This document shows, one piece after another, positions 8,564 through 9,383 of a stretch of 9,383 bases of DNA. The notes beneath the pieces are model-generated. The model ran no database searches and had not been told where the DNA came from. It saw only the letters and a list, made by a program, of their open reading frames with translations. A program made the position numbers and the translations under genes. The stretch's first letter is position 1, and each line of letters starts with the position of its first letter. The DNA lies in contig CAMJIA010000058.1 of assembly GCA_946405695.1 (NCBI GenBank), positions 1 to 9,383 of the forward strand, in the 5' to 3' direction. The DNA is from an uncultured Prevotellaceae bacterium (lineage in GTDB: Bacteria > Bacteroidota > Bacteroidia > Bacteroidales > Bacteroidaceae).

Positions 8564-8839
8564 TTATATTGTCATCCAGCGGTTCAGTTTCTCCCAGAAT
8601 GCTGGAATGCGGACGCGAATAGGTCTATCAACATCTAGTTCATGAACAGCAAAACCTCGCTCTTCGAGATACTGCTGACGAAGATGCTTAACAGCAGTGC
8701 TAGTCTTGAGCGTGTCAATGCATTCCATGTAGAAACGGAAAAGCGTCGGATAGAATACCTGATGGGCATAGGCAATCAATTCCGACACGACACGAATCTT
8801 TTCCTCATCGCTGACACTCCCCTCGCCTGCTATTTGCAA
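8564..8839 (-). CDS. Small hypothetical protein or gene remnant, function unknown
   Basis: The reading frame encodes up to 91 residues and ends in TAA at 8564-8566, just before the terminator. I do not recognise the family. It is mixed and hydrophilic, with a likely helical N-terminal half (SDEEKIRVVSELIAYAHQVF) and a C-terminus rich in charged and aromatic residues (RIPAFWEKLNRWMTI); there is no signal peptide or membrane segment. The longest version needs a TTG start at 8839, inside the 3' end of the AlkD-like gene. Alternatives are a GTG within the first 20 codons or the ATG at codon 38. An in-frame TGA lies 12 codons upstream of the TTG. The frame begins just past the hairpin at 8845-8865, so it may be the intact end of a gene whose front was lost or displaced. 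It is not a continuation of the AlkD-like protein, whose conserved C-terminal motif is complete in the other frame. Confidence 0.4.
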   Translation of the reverse strand: MQIAGEGSVSDEEKIRVVSELIAYAHQVFYPTLFRFYMECIDTLKTSTAVKHLRQQYLEERGFAVHELDVDRPIRVRIPAFWEKLNRWMTI

Positions 8840-9383
8840 GTGTGCTTCGCGGTTCTGCCGCGAAGGAAGGCTTTCTCATCCACTCCTGTCGTTCCTGTTC
8901 CGACATCTTCTCGATGGCGTAACGCAGCATGGTGCGAGGCATCTCGTGGGCATGCTGACGGAGAAAATCACGAAGGAGTTCCATAGAACACCGTTTCCCC
9001 ATCTCTCTTAGCATCCACCCCACAGCCTTGTGCATTAGGTCGTGTGGATGATGCAGGTGTATCTCTGCATACCTCAAGCACCATGACGGGTCGCCCATCT
9101 GCGAAGTCTTCCATGAGCAGACGATGCTCATGCGTTGCTTCCAAAGGCAGGGACTTTGTGCTAAGGAATCAAGAACACTTATTTTAAGGAGTTTGTCGTC
9201 TAAGGAATCTGGGAATATAGGAATAATTCCTTGATTCCTTAATTCCTTAGAATAATGACTATTCCCCAGATGAGTGGGTAACAACAGCCAATGCCCCAAG
9301 ATTTTATGCACAGACAAATCCACCAAGTCCCAGTTATTCGCCCGCTCTGCATACTGAAGGTACATCATCAGTATTTCATCGCG
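8805..9383 (-). CDS. AlkD-like DNA alkylation repair protein (N-terminus cut off by window edge)
   Basis: The last 192 residues of a HEAT-like-repeat DNA glycosylase of the DNA_alkylation family are visible; related enzymes excise alkylated bases such as 3- and 7-methylpurines. Family signatures are NNWDLVDLS (9335-9309), HPHDLMHKAVGWMLREMGKR (near 9050-8990) and HAHEMPRTMLRYAIEKM (near 8955-8905). The Trp and second Asp of NNWDLVD and the Trp of VGWMLRE fit the Trp/Asp/Trp catalytic set described for AlkD, as I recall it. The frame is open to the window edge, and the internal ATG at 9368 lies inside the conserved domain, so it is not the true start. Two oddities stand out. About 25 residues between ILGHWLL and LDSLAQSPCLW have no counterpart in the usual compact loop and coincide with palindromic DNA. 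About 20 residues after the normal C-terminus are encoded by a GC-rich hairpin. Activity may be affected, but both insertions preserve the frame. Confidence 0.88.
   Translation of the reverse strand, partial: RDEILMMYLQYAERANNWDLVDLSVHKILGHWLLLPTHLGNSHYSKELRNQGIIPIFPDSLDDKLLKISVLDSLAQSPCLWKQRMSIVCSWKTSQMGDPSWCLRYAEIHLHHPHDLMHKAVGWMLREMGKRCSMELLRDFLRQHAHEMPRTMLRYAIEKMSEQERQEWMRKPSFAAEPRSTLANSRRGECQR
8845..8865. repeat. Perfect 8-bp-stem GC-rich hairpin at the 3' end of the AlkD-like gene
   Basis: CTTCGCGG (8845-8852) and CCGCGAAG (8858-8865) form a perfect 8-bp stem with a 5-nt loop. No T-run follows on the minus strand, so it is not a standard terminator. It encodes part of the KPSFAAEPRST tail that extends the AlkD-like protein past its conserved end. 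It could be a REP-like palindromic repeat or a transcript-stabilising 3' hairpin; a second copy is not present in this window. Confidence 0.65.
9161..9269. repeat. Cluster of short direct and inverted repeats inside the AlkD-like gene
   Basis: CTAAGGAATC occurs at 9161-9170 and again at 9200-9209, exactly 39 bp (13 codons) apart. Its inverted form ATTCCTTAG is at 9242-9250, preceded by two more ATTCCTT units (from 9226 and 9234), giving three ATTCCTT copies at 8-bp spacing. A second, interlocked inverted pair is CTGGGAATA (9209-9217) with TATTCCCCAG (9260-9269, one extra C). The block at 9200-9269 can therefore fold back on itself and is much more A/T-rich than its surroundings. It lies in frame within the coding region and encodes the extra loop of the repair protein. 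Confidence 0.75.

Noticed and set aside
8642..8986. Plus-strand frame of 114 codons spanning the small ORF and the end of the AlkD-like gene
   Set aside because: It crosses the conserved AlkD C-terminus in antisense and shows no protein-family features.
8564..9368. A frameshift splitting one AlkD gene into two open frames
   Set aside because: The upstream frame already contains the complete conserved AlkD C-terminus, and the downstream frame does not resemble any AlkD region.

Overview
The window looks like chromosome from a member of the Bacteroidota, most likely Prevotella-like. The clues are a TAnnTTTG-type -7 promoter box (TACCTTTG on the minus strand), translation starts preceded by A/T-rich sequence with little Shine-Dalgarno signal, and the style of the acyl-CoA ligase and DNA alkylation repair proteins. 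The genus is an inference. Every gene I can support is on the minus strand, so transcription runs from high to low coordinates.

From 8415 down to 1 there is one compact biosynthetic operon. Its own promoter lies just upstream, with a -7 box at 8464-8471. Gene 1 is a stand-alone AMP-forming fatty acyl ligase (8415-6775). After 10 nt comes gene 2 (6764-4998), a MATE-family multidrug/metabolite exporter fused at its C-terminus to an RsbW-like GHKL ATPase domain. After another 12 nt comes gene 3 (4985 to beyond base 1), a large non-ribosomal peptide synthetase (NRPS). Its visible part reads condensation - adenylation - carrier - condensation - start of a second adenylation domain, with canonical catalytic motifs throughout. 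It runs off the left edge with no stop codon. A condensation domain at the very N-terminus plus a co-transcribed acyl ligase suggests an N-acylated peptide of at least two residues, exported by the MATE protein. The chain-release domain (reductase, thioesterase or other) lies outside the window.

The 148-nt gap at 8416-8563 carries a rho-independent terminator for the upstream genes. It is interleaved with the operon promoter: the presumed -33 element lies in the terminator hairpin.

The right end (8564-9383) holds the 3' part of an AlkD-like DNA alkylation repair gene. It appears to carry an in-frame insertion built from small CTAAGGAAT/ATTCCTTAG palindromic repeats, and an extra C-terminal tail encoded by a GC-rich hairpin. 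A small downstream reading frame (8839-8564) is unrecognised; its start is doubtful and it may be a remnant.

The most interesting points are the transporter-ATPase fusion inside an NRPS operon, the possible acyl-dipeptide natural product, and the palindrome-derived insertions in the repair gene.
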